Positions 1-12,658 of a DNA stretch of 64,000 nt are shown here, one piece after another; position 1 is the first letter of the stretch, and each line of letters starts with the position of its first letter. The notes beneath the pieces are model-generated. The model had not been told where the DNA came from and ran no database searches. It was given only the letters and a program-made list of their open reading frames with translations. The stretch covers positions 62,001 through 126,000 of the forward strand of contig JAOCPU010000017.1 in NCBI GenBank assembly GCA_035772785.1, in the 5' to 3' direction. This stretch comes from Phlebiopsis flavidoalba. Its lineage: Eukaryota; Basidiomycota; Agaricomycetes; Polyporales; Phanerochaetaceae. The position numbers and the translations under genes are program-made.

Positions 1-826
1 AAGACAAGCGACGATGTAACATACATCATGGACCTTACGACGTTCGCAGCAAGATGGAGTATCCGGAAAACATCGACGAGTACGATGCTATCTTGTTGAC
101 AGGATCAGGTCAGCAGATCACCCCGTGCTCGAATGACCTTTCCATACTAAGCTCAGCGTATCAGCTGCTTCGGCTTATGAGAACTTCGAATGGATAAACC
201 GGTTGGTTGCTTATACGGCCTCTATCATAGAGACAAAGCCCCAAATAAAAATAATAGGTATGTTCATCTCTGAACGATTTTTCGCTTACGCTCACCCCTG
301 AGTAGGAATCTGTTTTGGTCACCAGATCGTCTCTCGGGCACTCGGGAAGGGACTGCGTTCCCAACGGTGGTCGATGGGAGGTCGGAATCACTCCGTTGAG
401 CTTACTGACACAGGAAAGAGGATTTTCGGCACAGATCACTGGTAAGTCGTAATTTATGCACAGACACTCAGTTTGTCACCGATCGCGCACAGAATATTCA
501 ACAAATGCATCGAGACCACGTACCAGAGGTTCCGGCTGGGTGTGAGCTTTTGGCGAAAACCGATATCACGCCTAATCATGGGCTTCATCCGCTATGACCC
601 CTCGACATCCGAGAAGAACATCAGCAATATCCAAGTATTTTGCGTGCAAGGCCACCCAGAATTCACAGAGAGCATCGTCGAAGGAATTGTCAAGCTACGG
701 GAGGAGGTCATGGGACCTGATATCGTCTCCCTCTCTAGAGAGCGGGCCAAGTGGAGGAACGATGGCATCGACGTGATAGGCAAGGTTGTATGGGAGATAC
801 TTCTTGGGGGGAAAGCAAAGGAGTAG
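1..826 (+). CDS. Class I glutamine amidotransferase-like protein, 5'-partial
   Basis: This is the 3' part of a fungal class I glutamine amidotransferase-like (GMP synthase GATase-type) protein. Such domains hydrolyse glutamine or related gamma-glutamyl compounds with a Cys-His-Glu triad. The visible order is a strand ending LLTGSG (about 100), a segment around YENFEWINRL (about 175-205), the nucleophile elbow GICFGHQI (about 305-330) with the expected Cys, and the catalytic His in QGHPEF (about 645-665). The Glu of the triad fits the glutamate four residues after that His region. A 48-nt intron (GTATGT...TAG, 258-305) splits the Gly before the nucleophile Cys, and another intron starts near 434. 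One frame change occurs near 582, between NHG and FIRYDP, probably a sequencing indel. The stop is TAG at 824-826. The N-terminus lies outside the window. The family call is firm, but the substrate is not known. Confidence 0.8.
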
Positions 827-1055
827 TAGGACATTTGCGAGCCCGTGATGGCACTCTGATTTAACTTCGTTTTCTTCCCTATTTACCACGGAATCTTGTC
901 ATCGTGAGATGGCACCACGGATTACTTTCCATCCTGTATTATATGCAGTTGTACATGTGTCCGAATTCACTTTCCTGTCCGAATGAGCAGCCAAGCGACG
1001 GTAGCTGTAAGTGTTTCGCGCCTTCTACGCGTTCTGAATGTTTGAACCATGACAT

Positions 1056-2523
<1,468 letters not shown>

Positions 2524-3028
2524 GGCAGCTAAAGGTATTGGTGTGGCAGAAGCTGACGGGGGATAAAGCGTGTAGAAAAGCATATTCGTCCGAGCTCGGC
2601 CAGGCGACAACCATTGAATGTCGGTACACGATGGCTGCTCGTCTCACGATTTCAGCCCTGCTTACGTTTGTTGAACCCCTGAAATTGGCAGCGCACACAA
2701 AGGTCGAGATGGACCAAGGTTGTGCTTTGCGAATTTCACGTCTTGGCCTGTGTAACCATCCAGTACTTGGAAGTACTGGTACATAACCCCTATCTTGATG
2801 ATGACCGTGAATATTTAGACTCGGAGTCGTTTTTACCAAAGCGAACTTTTCGGCGTCTAAAAGCAATTACATAATGAGAACTTTTTGATGCGAGGGTCCC
2901 GCCGTCCCGAAGGCATTACTAGATATCTGCGTTATCCTCAAGCCGTACAAACGCTTCCTCATGCACAGTCATTGGATCTAAGACCTAAACGCGAGAAATG
3001 TACAAGCACAAAGCAACAATGCGCCAAC
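2524..3028. other. Intergenic, no gene seen
   Basis: This is the upstream side of OYE copy 1. No convincing reading frame or RNA was found. Promoter elements for the minus-strand OYE gene should lie in the first few hundred bases, but no clear TATA box is visible. Confidence 0.5.
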
Positions 3029-3906
3029 TCAACAACAGAAGCTAGCATGATTATAACAAATGCGCCAGTGAGAGACTGTAGTGGCTGCTGATATATTGAC
3101 ATAGCTGTGACTGGAGTTTAAGGCGAGACTCGCAGAAATTGGTTTTGAGGACTTGGATTTCAATGATATAACATTTAGGATGACATCTTTGGGACAGCTC
3201 ATGAGAGAGGCTGCAGCCGCAATACATGCCCTGCAAATTTTGAGGTCAGAAATCATGAATCATTGAGCTTGGGGGTAAATCTGCGTACCAGGCTCTCCAT
3301 GCTGCTGGTGCGGCTATTAGCATCGAAGTTTGCAGTGAAGCAGCCTTTTGTTTTGCTCTTTTTATATCCATTGATCCAATTCTGGATTGCAGCGGGATGG
3401 TTTTCAATTGAGGTTAGGTGCCGAGACATAAGTTGCGCCAATACCATGCCCGTAAGAGAGCAACTGAAGGATAGCGCTGACAGCGTCAATGCGAGGCTCG
3501 TGCTGTGAGTCGTGTCTTGAGCTAGGAGAGCCAAAAGTGATGCATTTGCTCTGGTAGAGAATAATGTGATTATGAGCAACATGGCTGTGGCTATTGTGCA
3601 CATGATGAATGAGGAGAAATGTTGACTCATACCCTAGGAGCCATCGACAGTCCATAGCCATTCCTCGCAATGTATCCTGGTAGTATTTGAGAAGTTTTAT
3701 GCCAACCGTTTGTCAAGGCGATCTGAGACAGTTGGCCCGAAGACTTTACGCAAAAGTCCAAGATGGACTGCGAGTAGCAGGGCAGAACAGGCAGACGCAA
3801 AAGAAGGATATGATGATAAATCAGAAAAGCAAGGGGGAGCAAGGAGCCAATTATGCCTATGGAGAAACCGGTCAGCTGTTATTTTATCACTTGAATGGTC
3901 ATTCAT
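3029..3906 (-). CDS. Hypothetical multi-pass membrane protein (fragmented)
   Basis: I do not recognise a named family. On the minus strand, three frames carry strongly hydrophobic, coding-like stretches. They are an N-terminal part with SFASACSALLLAVHLGLL (about 3790), a middle part with two likely helices (TATAMLLIITLFSTRA near 3580 and LALTLSALSFSCSLTGMVLA near 3470), and a soluble tail with NWINGYKKSKTKG and SMESL. A GTATGAGT splice-donor-like site follows DCRWLLG near 3635. The same block (DCRRLLG plus GTATGAGT) recurs near 6405, which suggests a duplicated gene. Length and helix pattern fit a small basidiomycete 4-TM hypothetical protein. Start, exon limits and function are uncertain, and some of this may be degenerate. 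Confidence 0.35.
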
Positions 3907-5343
3907 TGATTACCCACATTGTGTTATGTGAAAAAATTCGGCTATGCTCATTTGGGAGCACCTCGTCTTCTACCGAGGCGCCTGCGGACGGCGCATCATC
4001 GAATGTTGACGTCACTACGTGGGATGGCATTGTTACGTTGAAAATCTTGTCCTCTGCACCGTTCAGGTACTGCAGTGGATGAAGAAGGCTGTGGTTGAGA
4101 TCGAGGGTAATTCGAAGGGAGCGAGGTAGTAGTGTGCCATTGATTCATGGTTCTCTAGGGCCCTTTATAGGGCTCGGTGACGCTCTCCGTTAAGTCCAGA
4201 AGGTACTTGGGATTAGGCCGTTCGGAACGGAAGGCCATCAACGCCATTGCCAATGCTCCAGTCACCCTGATGTAACTCACTAGGCGCTGATGCGCTATCA
4301 CGCCTGTCCAACCCACCCCCCATATACTCTGATGACCGTTAATAGCGGTGCGGGGGAATCCTTTGTCCTTTGTACCAATGTCCCACTAGATTGTGCCAGG
4401 CTGGAGGGTCTACGTTTTTGTAGACCTGACATCAGAGCCCCCGACGTGAGGCCATATATGGAAAGTGGCGCGCAGAATAAACGATATAAAAGCACAGATG
4501 CCAGAAGGCCACAAGAGGCCACAGAGTTCCGACCATCATGATTGGTCAATAGGTCAAATTCAATGGTGCCCTTCCTTTCCTGATCCAGGCGACCATATTC
4601 TAGGCGCTGAAACACACCTCGCCCTTCCCACGACACCCCAATAATCCAGAGACCCCCGGCGCCGACCCTTGCTGCAGGCTGCAGTTTGTCCATTCGATAA
4701 TTGACGAGACAATAGCTGCTGCACGCCCACGGTATAAACCCCCACGAAACTGACTCCAACCGAATGTCTCCAGTAGCAGATCTCACTTACACGCGCATAA
4801 GTCGCGAACACACTCGCGTTCTCGGTCGCGTATTATGTGCCGCTAGTCGCGACGAGATGCACGCTAAAGTTTGCAATTGTGAAACGCACATAGCCATTAG
4901 TGCCCAAAGGCAGAGCGCGGACAGCTACGCTATCAAGCATAGCCATAGCCGCGCGAGTCGCAAGTATACGCGCACCGGCCAACTAGATCTTATGTCGGAC
5001 AAGGTAGATAGATATTTAGTATTCGCTCCAAGGGTGAGTCTTGTGCATCCGCTCTTTTGTTATTTGACCCCCTTCACTAACACAAGACATACTAGACACT
5101 GTGTGCACCATACCAGTCAACACAAACGTGACCTCAACTCACGCTCAGAAACCTCGCGCCTGCTCGACCGCTCTGAGCCAAATTGCGTACGGATTCTGAC
5201 CATTGATGCCGTATCGAATACAAAGAGCGACATGTCATTTGCGCGCTAGCCGTATGGATTCGAGAGAGCTATGGACACATCAGCCGTTGGGAGACACAAG
5301 CCACAATAGAACGTGGACATGCTGTCTTTTCGTTCAGCGTGTC
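3907..5343. other. Intergenic, no gene seen
   Basis: Open frames here are short and match no family I know. Nothing supports a gene, RNA or mobile element. The stretch separates the membrane-protein fragment from the truncated Cid1-like copy. Confidence 0.45.
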
Positions 5344-6345
5344 TCATGAGGTAAACAGTTTATTCGCCATGTAACATGCGATGTCTTCTTTATCTTGCTT
5401 GGTGGTCTCGGGGGCGTTTGTGTGCGCCCTTGTGAGAGCCCAATGTGCATTCCGGCAAGACGAGTGCCACTGTTGCATCATATTTTTTAACATTCTCACC
5501 GTTCAGTTCTGTGCAGTGCACATTAGGATCACCATAGTGGACTTGATCCGAACACACACCTTGTCTCGGATAAATGGGTCCCGTATACAGAGTTCTTGCA
5601 TGTACCACGCCAGCGGCTCGTCGTTGTCGTCAACAAAGGTTAACTCGTCGAAGTCGTCCTCCACGTGTGATTCGTTCATCCACGCAATGAGCTGGTCCTC
5701 TGAATCAAAGTTTTGCTGCGCTGCGTGTTCAACTTTTTCGCCCGAGTACGCACGCTGGCGCTTGTACACGCCTCCACGCTTGATGTCGATGCCCGTTTCC
5801 GAGTAATCGTGTTCTTCGACCCAATATATACCTGTGTGACCAGAGGCATCAGCGGTGTGCCCGGAGCCAGATGAAGAACTTGATCCACTTGATCCACACT
5901 ATGAGAGCCTCGTCAAATGTCATCGTACGAGCGGGTACCGGTCCCAGTCGTCGTCCGGCGGATACCACGAGATGTCGCACCGTTGACTTTGGTACGTCTT
6001 GCCAATTCGCGTTCTCTCGCCCAGAAATATTGCGGCGTGGGGTCATACTCGTCCCGCAGTGCTTAACAGCCTTTCCCGCTGTTAACGCCGTCTGCCTTTG
6101 GGAGACTACCCGCAGTGCCCGTTACAAATTCGGCAGGGCACCGTGATGCTACCCTTAGGATGGGAATAACTCACAGGAGCATAGACATGGATGCGACTGA
6201 CCTGTAAAACTCCAATGAACATGATGGCCAACGTGTAGCTGTTCATGCTCGACATCCACCGCTGTTTTATTTTTTTTTTTCGCCCATTGTTGAACACATA
6301 GGATAAGAGCCGGAAGGATGGGTAGTATCGTGCAGTATTCTTTGA
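5344..6345 (-). repeat. Segmental duplication, unit A (pairs with 8026-8990)
   Basis: Units at about 5344-6345 and 8026-8990 are direct copies in the same orientation, about 2.7 kb apart. They share a 65-nt block with no differences (5557-5621 and 8230-8294), and protein-coding similarity runs throughout. Similarity stops near 6345-6400 in unit A but continues into the catalytic exons in unit B. I see no terminal inverted repeats or target-site duplications. Confidence 0.75.
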
Positions 6346-6400
6346 TCAGCATGGTAAGTATCATGATGAACTGTGGTACATAATTGAGGCGGATGATCAC
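5344..6400 (-). pseudogene. Cid1-like nucleotidyltransferase, copy 1, lacks the catalytic 5' half
   Basis: This is the 3' half of a Cid1/TUTase-like non-canonical poly(A) or poly(U) polymerase, duplicated from the fuller copy at 8026-9750. On the minus strand it has the central helices (ILPILPALI then QQWAKKK, about 6290-6340), SMNSYTLAIMFIGVLQ (about 6200-6250), a linker, YSGEKVEHAAQQNFDSEDQL (about 5690-5750), and the PAP-associated motif LCIRDPFIRDK (about 5565-5600). The last residues, ACYMANKLFTS, end at TGA 5344-5346. The catalytic GS...DSDIDLV block is absent: upstream of about 6345-6400 the sequence switches to a membrane-protein fragment. DNA identity to copy 2 is high, with 65 identical bases at 5557-5621 against 8230-8294. 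The missing catalytic domain makes it a likely pseudogene, apart from the frameshifts that are general here. Confidence 0.7.
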
Positions 6401-6996
6401 TCATACCCAAGGAGCCGTCGACAATCCGATTTGATTCCTTGGAACACGTTCATGTAGTATTTGTGGAGTATATGCCAGGCCCCATTTGTCGGAGCTGTCC
6501 TAGTCGGCGACTCCTCAATATACTGGGTATATAGCAGGGCATGGAGGATAAACGCAGAAGCACAAAGGACATTTCGGTAAATTATACGAAGAGTGGGGAG
6601 GAGGAAACTGAACACCCCTAGAATAGATTTGTTATAGTCAGTATAGCTATCATATATCTTTGCCAAATGAACAGATGGTCACCCACGTTCGGCTGCATAT
6701 ATTCACCAAGATTTTGACTTTCGAGGCGATGGCTTTGCACTTCTCAACACAGGTGTTTGCTACCTCGTGTCCCAGCATTGACTTGAACTCTTGATTGAGG
6801 TTGGCTTGCACTTGTGTTCAATACCCTTGTTTGCTATGGTGCGTCCCTGGACCCTGGCCAAGTGGTTGATGGTAGTAGCAACCGAGGTGAGTGTGGCTTT
6901 CTTACTAGAGAAGCCAAGTGTGTGGTTCCAGCACTCTAGCTGTGGGCAGCTTTTATCTGGTCGTGCCTGTTGTCGCAAATCTTGGGGGGAGACCAT
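6401..6996 (-). pseudogene. Second membrane-protein-like fragment fused to the truncated Cid1 copy
   Basis: A minus-strand frame at 6397-6666 reads coherently (LGVFSFLLPTLRIIYRNVL, CASAFILHALLYTQYIEES, then TNGAWHILHKYYMNVFQG) and ends in DCRRLLG directly before GTATGAGT. This mirrors DCRWLLG plus GTATGAGT in the membrane-protein gene at 3.0-3.9 kb. A further frame at 6760-6996 (TSVATTINHLARVQGR) may be an upstream exon. I infer a partial copy of the same hypothetical gene, cut off where Cid1-like sequence begins. The function is unknown. Independent random frames remain possible for the 6760-6996 part. Confidence 0.35.
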
Positions 6997-7004
6997 GAGC
7001 GCTT

Positions 7005-7240
7005 GTGAGGGCTCGTGAGACAGTTGAGAGATTCGGTCTCACTGAGAAGTACGAAATATCTCATGAGAGCTCGTGAGACGCCCTTGAGACCGTGTTGAGA
7101 GGCCCTTGAGGGCCTTTGAGGGCCTCTGAGACTCGTCCCGACATCATTTTGATGTCTCAAGAGACATCGGCTACTATGGGCGTTTATTACGTTGAGACGT
7201 CCTTGAGGACGGTCTTCTCGTGAGCCCGTGGGGAAATTTG
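7005..7240. repeat. TGAGAC/GTCTCA-rich palindromic stretch
   Basis: Within about 235 bases the hexamer TGAGAC or its complement GTCTCA recurs at least seven times. It is mixed with CCTTGAGG and TCATGA-type palindromes. One perfect 8-bp inverted repeat with a 2-nt spacer lies at 7151-7168 (GATGTCTC AA GAGACATC). The spacing is irregular, so this is not a simple minisatellite. No reading frame explains it. A related palindrome (GTCTCGCGAGAC) occurs at 30222-30233, upstream of OYE copy 3. Confidence 0.55.
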
Positions 7241-8025
7241 CGACAGTCAGCATCCACTGACAACGAGCTAAGCGGAGATTACGCCAAAATGGGCGAGCCA
7301 AACCGCACCGAGCAGTAAGCCACCAATTATTGCACTGGTCTGACCTATATACGATGCTACATGCGGGACCGTGACCAACGCGAGGCCAGATCATCCGCGT
7401 TGGCCCGGAATACGCCGCTGTACAGCACGACAAGTTCGCGCCGAGAGACAAAAGGGGTGCAAAGCGAAGCAGAGCAAGGGGCGGGTTGCAACGAGGGCGA
7501 ACAGCAAAACGTACGTCAACCACAGGAACTCTAGAAAGTGTAGACGGGATGAGAGCTTTAAGTTTCGTACGCGCCGTTGTGCGAGGCTGAAGCAAAGCCG
7601 GGGTGTGAGAACGAGAGACAGGAGATCCACGTCGCGATACGTTGATCGTGATGCGTGATGATCTCATCTATCTGTGACAACAGCAAGAGTTATGAAGGAG
7701 AAGGTACCTGGGTTGTGCGTGTTGGTGGCTTGTGCCGCCTCGTGTTCGGAGGCTCCTCTGGGGCCGATCCACGACCTGAGGAGTCTGTGCGAGCGGATCA
7801 GGTCTTCCCAGGTTTCAGTAGACCCGTAGGACCAAAACAACTCGGAGCCAGCTTCGCGAGTACCAGACGCGAGCCGCGTGTGTGTCATAACCGCGCAACG
7901 CCACACCTTCGCGACCGCGCGGGCGCCCGAGTTGTGACATTGGGTCACCCTGCATATATGAACATGCTCATCGAAATCATGACACCGCTAAGAAGGATCA
8001 TATCTGGTCTTATACTCAGTAATTT
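7241..8025. other. Unassigned; possible minus-strand coding at 7664-7948
   Basis: Frames run through both strands but none matches a family I know. The minus-strand frame 7664-7948 includes a plausible-looking YGSTETWEDLIRSHRLLRSW segment and could be an exon of an unknown gene. A second minus frame (7391-7630) is hydrophobic and is probably a shadow of GC-rich sequence. No RNA gene or repeat was seen. Confidence 0.3.
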
Positions 8026-8990
8026 TCAAGAGGGAAGCAGTTTATGTGTCATGTAGCGTGCGATCTCTTCTTGCATCAGTGGGTACATCTGTGTGCGCCT
8101 CTGTGAGGGCCCAAAGTGCATTCCCGACAAGACGAGTGCCACTGTTGCATCTGATTTTTCGAACATTCTCGCCGTCAAGTTCTGTGCAGTGCACATTAGG
8201 ATCGCCCGTAGTGACTTGATCCTGACACGCACCTTGTCTCGGATAAATGGGTCCCGTATACAGAGTTCTTGCATGTACCACGCCAGCGGCTCGTTCGTTG
8301 TCGTCAACAAAGGTTAACTCGTCGAAGTCGTTCCTCCACGTGTGATTCGTTCATCCACGCAATGAGCTGGTCCTCGGAATCAAAGTTTTGCTGCGCTGCG
8401 TATTCGACCTTTTCACCCGAGTACGGACGTTGGCGCTTGTACACGCCTCCGCGCTTGACGTCGATGACCCGTTTCCGAGTAGTCGTGCCTCTTCGAAACC
8501 CAATACCTGTGTAAGCAGAGACATCAGCGATGTACCCGGGGACAAATGAGAGAGAATCTGACCACTTGAACCACGCTATACAGAGCCTCGTCAAATGTCA
8601 TCGTACGAGCGGGTACCCAGTCTTCGCCCGGCCGGATACCACGAGATCTCGCACCGCTGACTCTGGTACATCTTCCCCAATTCGCGTTCTCGCCCAGAAA
8701 ATATTGCGGCGTGGAGTCATGCTCGTCCCGGGGTCCCCGTTGCAGATTTGGCAGAACGCCGTGATGCTACTCTCGTGACTGAGAATAACTCACAGGAGCA
8801 TAGGACACGGATGCGACTGACCTGTAAAACTCCGATGAACATGATGGCCCAACGTGGAGCTGGTTCATGCTCGACATCCACCAGCGCTGGTTTTTGTGCC
8901 CATTGCTTGACACATAGATAAGGGCCGGAAGGATGGGCAGTAGATATGCGTGCAATCTTCATTTGACAAGCATTGTATTGCAGTGGCCCA
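8026..8990 (-). repeat. Segmental duplication, unit B (pairs with 5344-6345)
   Basis: This is the parental-looking copy, because it continues into the full catalytic domain upstream. See unit A for the matched blocks. Confidence 0.72.
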
Positions 8991-9750
8991 AACGTTCGTT
9001 TGACGTTGACATCGCACTTGATACCCGTCTCGGGGTCCCTTATAATTTTGACTATCCCGAGATGAGCTTTCGCATGTAATGACATGTCTGTGATTCGCAC
9101 CATGGTGTACAGCAGCATCTCTGAGCGTGAGATCAACCTGGGAAACCTTCACTTGCTAAAGCATGGCCAACAGCCTTTCATCACGTGAATATGGGGCAAT
9201 TTCAAAGCGAGAGTATCCTTTACTCACGTTGTAAATGCCTAGAGCATTTTAGCACACACATTCGGAATGCGAAAAGAAAGCTGACATACGAGCCGCACGT
9301 TGACCCTGGTGCCTCGGGGCTTCACCACCCGCGCGGGCGAGTAGCGTCCTGAACCGGATTGCCGGTTAGCGACACTCCCCTCCTTGCCCTGACCGGTGAC
9401 GCACCATAATGACCAAGTCTATATCGCTGTCCGGTGTGTCCGCGCCATAACACACGCTCCCGAAAGGTTTTCGCGGTTTGTACTGACCGCCAAAGTGGCG
9501 TCTCACGCAACTGTTTGACTTTGTGTATCGTGAGCTCTCGTCTCTCATGACACTTCGGGAGGGAGCTTTGGCCAGTTTCGAGCCTGTGTGACAGATGGTT
9601 ATTCAATGGGCGGAACGAGGGTAGTAGGGGACGAAGGACGTACCCGTTCAAGTTCATAGAATGCTGTGATATAATCATCCTCACGATCGGTCGCTTCGAT
9701 GTAGCCATCGCTTGGTGCATAGTACCTGAAGTAGGCCTTGCTCGTTATAA
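8026..9750 (-). CDS. Cid1-like non-canonical poly(A)/poly(U) polymerase, copy 2
   Basis: This is a template-independent RNA nucleotidyltransferase of the Cid1/TUTase (DNA polymerase beta-like) superfamily, which adds A or U to RNA 3' ends. On the minus strand, an N-terminal exon carries EATDREDDYITAFYELER (about 9650-9700). The catalytic motif follows as FGSVCYGADTPDSDIDLVI (about 9410-9470), containing the Gly-Ser and Asp-x-Asp metal ligands. Next comes RDPETGIKCDVNV (about 9005-9045), which supplies the third Asp region. The PAP/OAS1 substrate-binding helices KQWAQ and MNxL...FIGVLQ and the PAP-associated motif LCIRDPFIRDK (about 8235-8270) complete the fold. The tail EEIARYMTHKLLPS ends at the stop at 8026-8028. 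Frame changes occur near 8320, 8450 and 9060. The true start is near or upstream of 9720 and was not fixed. Tailing specificity (A or U) cannot be told from the sequence. Confidence 0.75.
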
Positions 9751-10213
9751 CGTTCTATAGCCGGGAAGCTTTGCATAACGTGCTGATAGTGAGTATAAGA
9801 CCCAGGTTCTAGGTCAGGTCAGGGTTATTTAGCCTCGAGCACGCACGGTACTTGTAAAAGTTCGACTCACGCGAGAATGGCAGAAGGGCAACAGCCCCAC
9901 CCGGCCTCCAGCAATACACTGTGCAGCCCTAAAATTCTTCAATGTGCCCTGCTCTTGCCAAGGTAAGCCGCTTTCCGATGAACCGGTCCACACGTCCACG
10001 ACGAGCGAGATGAGTGCGTCAGGACTCCCTAAGCCCGGACTCGACGCCTGAAAAATGAGCCCGCGCCGCTGATGGCACTGTCCCAAACGGGGGCACCCAC
10101 GCGCAACTGGGACAGCGTCTAAAATAGCAAACTAGAGCCCAATCTTGCGAATTTCAGCAAGCCGATCAGCAACCCTAACCACACACACAGTACACAAGGA
10201 ACCACGTCGAACG
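9751..10213. other. Intergenic between divergent Cid1-like gene and EIF3L
   Basis: The two flanking genes point away from each other, so both promoters should lie here. I see no clear TATA box and no coding sequence that matches a family. Confidence 0.5.
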
Positions 10214-12658
10214 ATGGCACAGCAGCGCACGGCCCTCTGGGAGGCGGACCTCGACTGAGGACTTCCACGATGTCGACCTGAACCTCGCGATCGGGACGTA
10301 CGGCCAGAACGGGCTCTACGACGACGGTACGCACCTGCGTCTTGCGCTCCAAGGGACGGGATTGCTCACGGCGGGCTTTCGCAGCGCAGCCACCGGATTG
10401 ACGAGGCGACGCTCATTGCGGTGCAGCAGCAGGTTGCCCCACAGGCAGAGGCGGCCCTCGCGCAGGTGCCCGATGCGGTCAAAACGCGTGAGCCGGTTTG
10501 TCTTCTTGTGATTCGTGAAGCTGAATTTACATATCGTGTAGTTCATCGTACATTGTTTCACACCAGGCGGTATTGGACAACAATCTCCCTGAAATCACTG
10601 TTGCGTATGAGAGCGGGGGGTGGAACAGGGCTGACGGAGAAGTTCTACTCGAAAACCGATACATGGCCAGAGGCCAGAGGTCATTGCGCGCTCTTGTCAA
10701 CGATGGTGCGAGCTTTCATGCATTCATATCCCCCACACCGCTATCGTTCTCTAACAATCTTGACGCATCTTTATAGACCAGATCTTCCTCATCCTTTACC
10801 GTGAACTCTACTACCGCCATGTCCCTACTCTCACCGCATCCAGCCCGACGTAGACGAACACCATATATACGCTTCCTCCACTCCCCATTTTCTACGAAAA
10901 ATAGCTGCGAGCTCTTCAACTACCTCCTCAGGTCTAGTCTGTCCCCCTCTCTCTTTCACTCTTTACTGCGCCATTCATGATTCCATTTCATAGACTGGGT
11001 TAGCTCCGTACGGCCCCGTTCACCTGCAGCTCTCCCACGAGCAGTGGCTTTGGGACATCATCGACGAGTTCATCTACCAATTCCAATCCTTCTGCGTCTG
11101 GCGATCAAAGGTCAAGTCGAAGACGGACGAGGAGCTCATGCTACTTGCCGACGCGAGCCAGGTCTGGAGCTCGTACAGCGTCCTCAACGTTCTCTACTCG
11201 CTCTCCAAAAGTCCAAAATCCACGAGCACATCGTTGCGCTGCAGGAGGGCAAGAGCCAGGAGGAGATTGCGTGAGTTCTGCGTTGATTATTTGCGTAGTA
11301 GAGAATCTGAAATGAGCAGTGTGAAATCGTTGGAGAGTATGGTACCCGCCCTCTCTACCGGATGCTCGGCTACTTCAGTATCATTGGTCTCCTCCGCGTA
11401 CACAGTCTTTTGGGCGACTTCACGCTGGCGCTCAAGGTCATCAGGAGAATGTCGAGCTCAACCAAAAAGTGAGAGTTGTGTCTTTCGTATCCAAATGCAC
11501 GCTCATCATACATTTGACAGTCCCCCTTCACCCGTGTGACTGCCTGCCATGTTACCACCGTACTACTACGTCGGCTTCTGCTATATCATGCTGCGCCGGT
11601 ACTCTCTGACGCCATCCGGACATTCGTCTCCATCCTCAACTTTATCTTGAGGATGAGGCAATACCACACTCGCAGCTACCAATATGACCAAGTGCGTACC
11701 CCGCCACTGAGACTGTATGAGAGGCTAATGATGAGTACAGATCAACAAAACTGCGGACCGCATGTATGCATTGTTCGCAATCTGCACCGCCTCTCTCCCC
11801 GACACGCGTGGACGACCACATCTCCAACGTCGTCAAGGAGCGGTACGGCGAACAGTTTGGCAAGATGTCCCGGGGGTGCGCATTTCCGCTTTCACTAATC
11901 TCTACACACCGCTAACACAGAAAGAACAGCGAGGAAGGCATACCCGGCGTTCGAGGAGCTCTTCCTGTACGCGTGCCCCAAGTTCATCTCCGCGAACCCG
12001 CCGCCGTACGAGGACCCGGAGCTGCTGCAGGGCTTCATCGAGAGGAGCCGCTGCAGGAGCCCGCGCAGCGGCACCTCGCGCTCTTCCTCGCGGACGTGCG
12101 CGCGCAGGCGCCCGTGCCGACGCTGCGCAGCTTCCTGAAGCTGTACACGTCGCTCGACGCGACGAAGCTCGCGAACTTCCTCGATGCGGACGAGGAGGAG
12201 ATGGTGCAGCAGCTCATGGTCATGAAGCAGGCGAGCCGCAGCATTAGCCGTGTCGATAACGGCGAGAAGGGCCTCCTGGCGGGCGAGATGATCTCGACGG
12301 AGCGATCTTGACTTTGTCATTGACGAGGTACGTGCGGCATTGTATCGGTGGCTGTGCGTGTGGCTTTACTTTCGTCCCGCAGAACATGGTGCACATCGCA
12401 GAGTCGACGGTCGGCCGCCGGTACGCGACGGCTGGTTCATCCGCAAACACACGAGCACGCCCAGCGCGTCCTCGACACGCTCAAAAACAGCCCGCTGCCG
12501 ATCTCGCGCAAGCCCGCGCAGGCGGCGCAGCAGCAGCCCAAGGCGGACGCGGCGACGGCGGCGGCGCGGCGCCGAAGCCCGCGGGGCAAAAAGGTCGCGT
12601 GGGTGTGGCGGCGGCGTCAAGGCTGCGTAAGGAATCGATGCTCGCTGTTGTAGAGTAG
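10214..12658 (+). CDS. EIF3L: Eukaryotic translation initiation factor 3 subunit L
   Basis: This is a subunit of eIF3, the complex that recruits mRNA and the ternary complex to the 40S ribosome in the cytoplasm. It belongs to the PCI-containing subunits. The chosen ATG at 10214 begins [13 protein letters not shown], followed by the fungal N-terminal block [19 protein letters not shown]. Later blocks are [107 protein letters not shown], then the PCI region [20 protein letters not shown] and [20 protein letters not shown], and finally [15 protein letters not shown]. It ends in an Ala/Lys-rich tail with TAG near 12656-12658. At least six short introns are visible, for example one starting near 11272 and one at 12328-12382. 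Several frame changes occur, mostly before 10850. The match is along the whole length, so the assignment is secure. Confidence 0.93.

Noticed and set aside
11895..12620. Antisense Arg/Leu-rich frames opposite EIF3L
   Set aside because: These GC-rich shadows lie opposite a gene with full-length family similarity.
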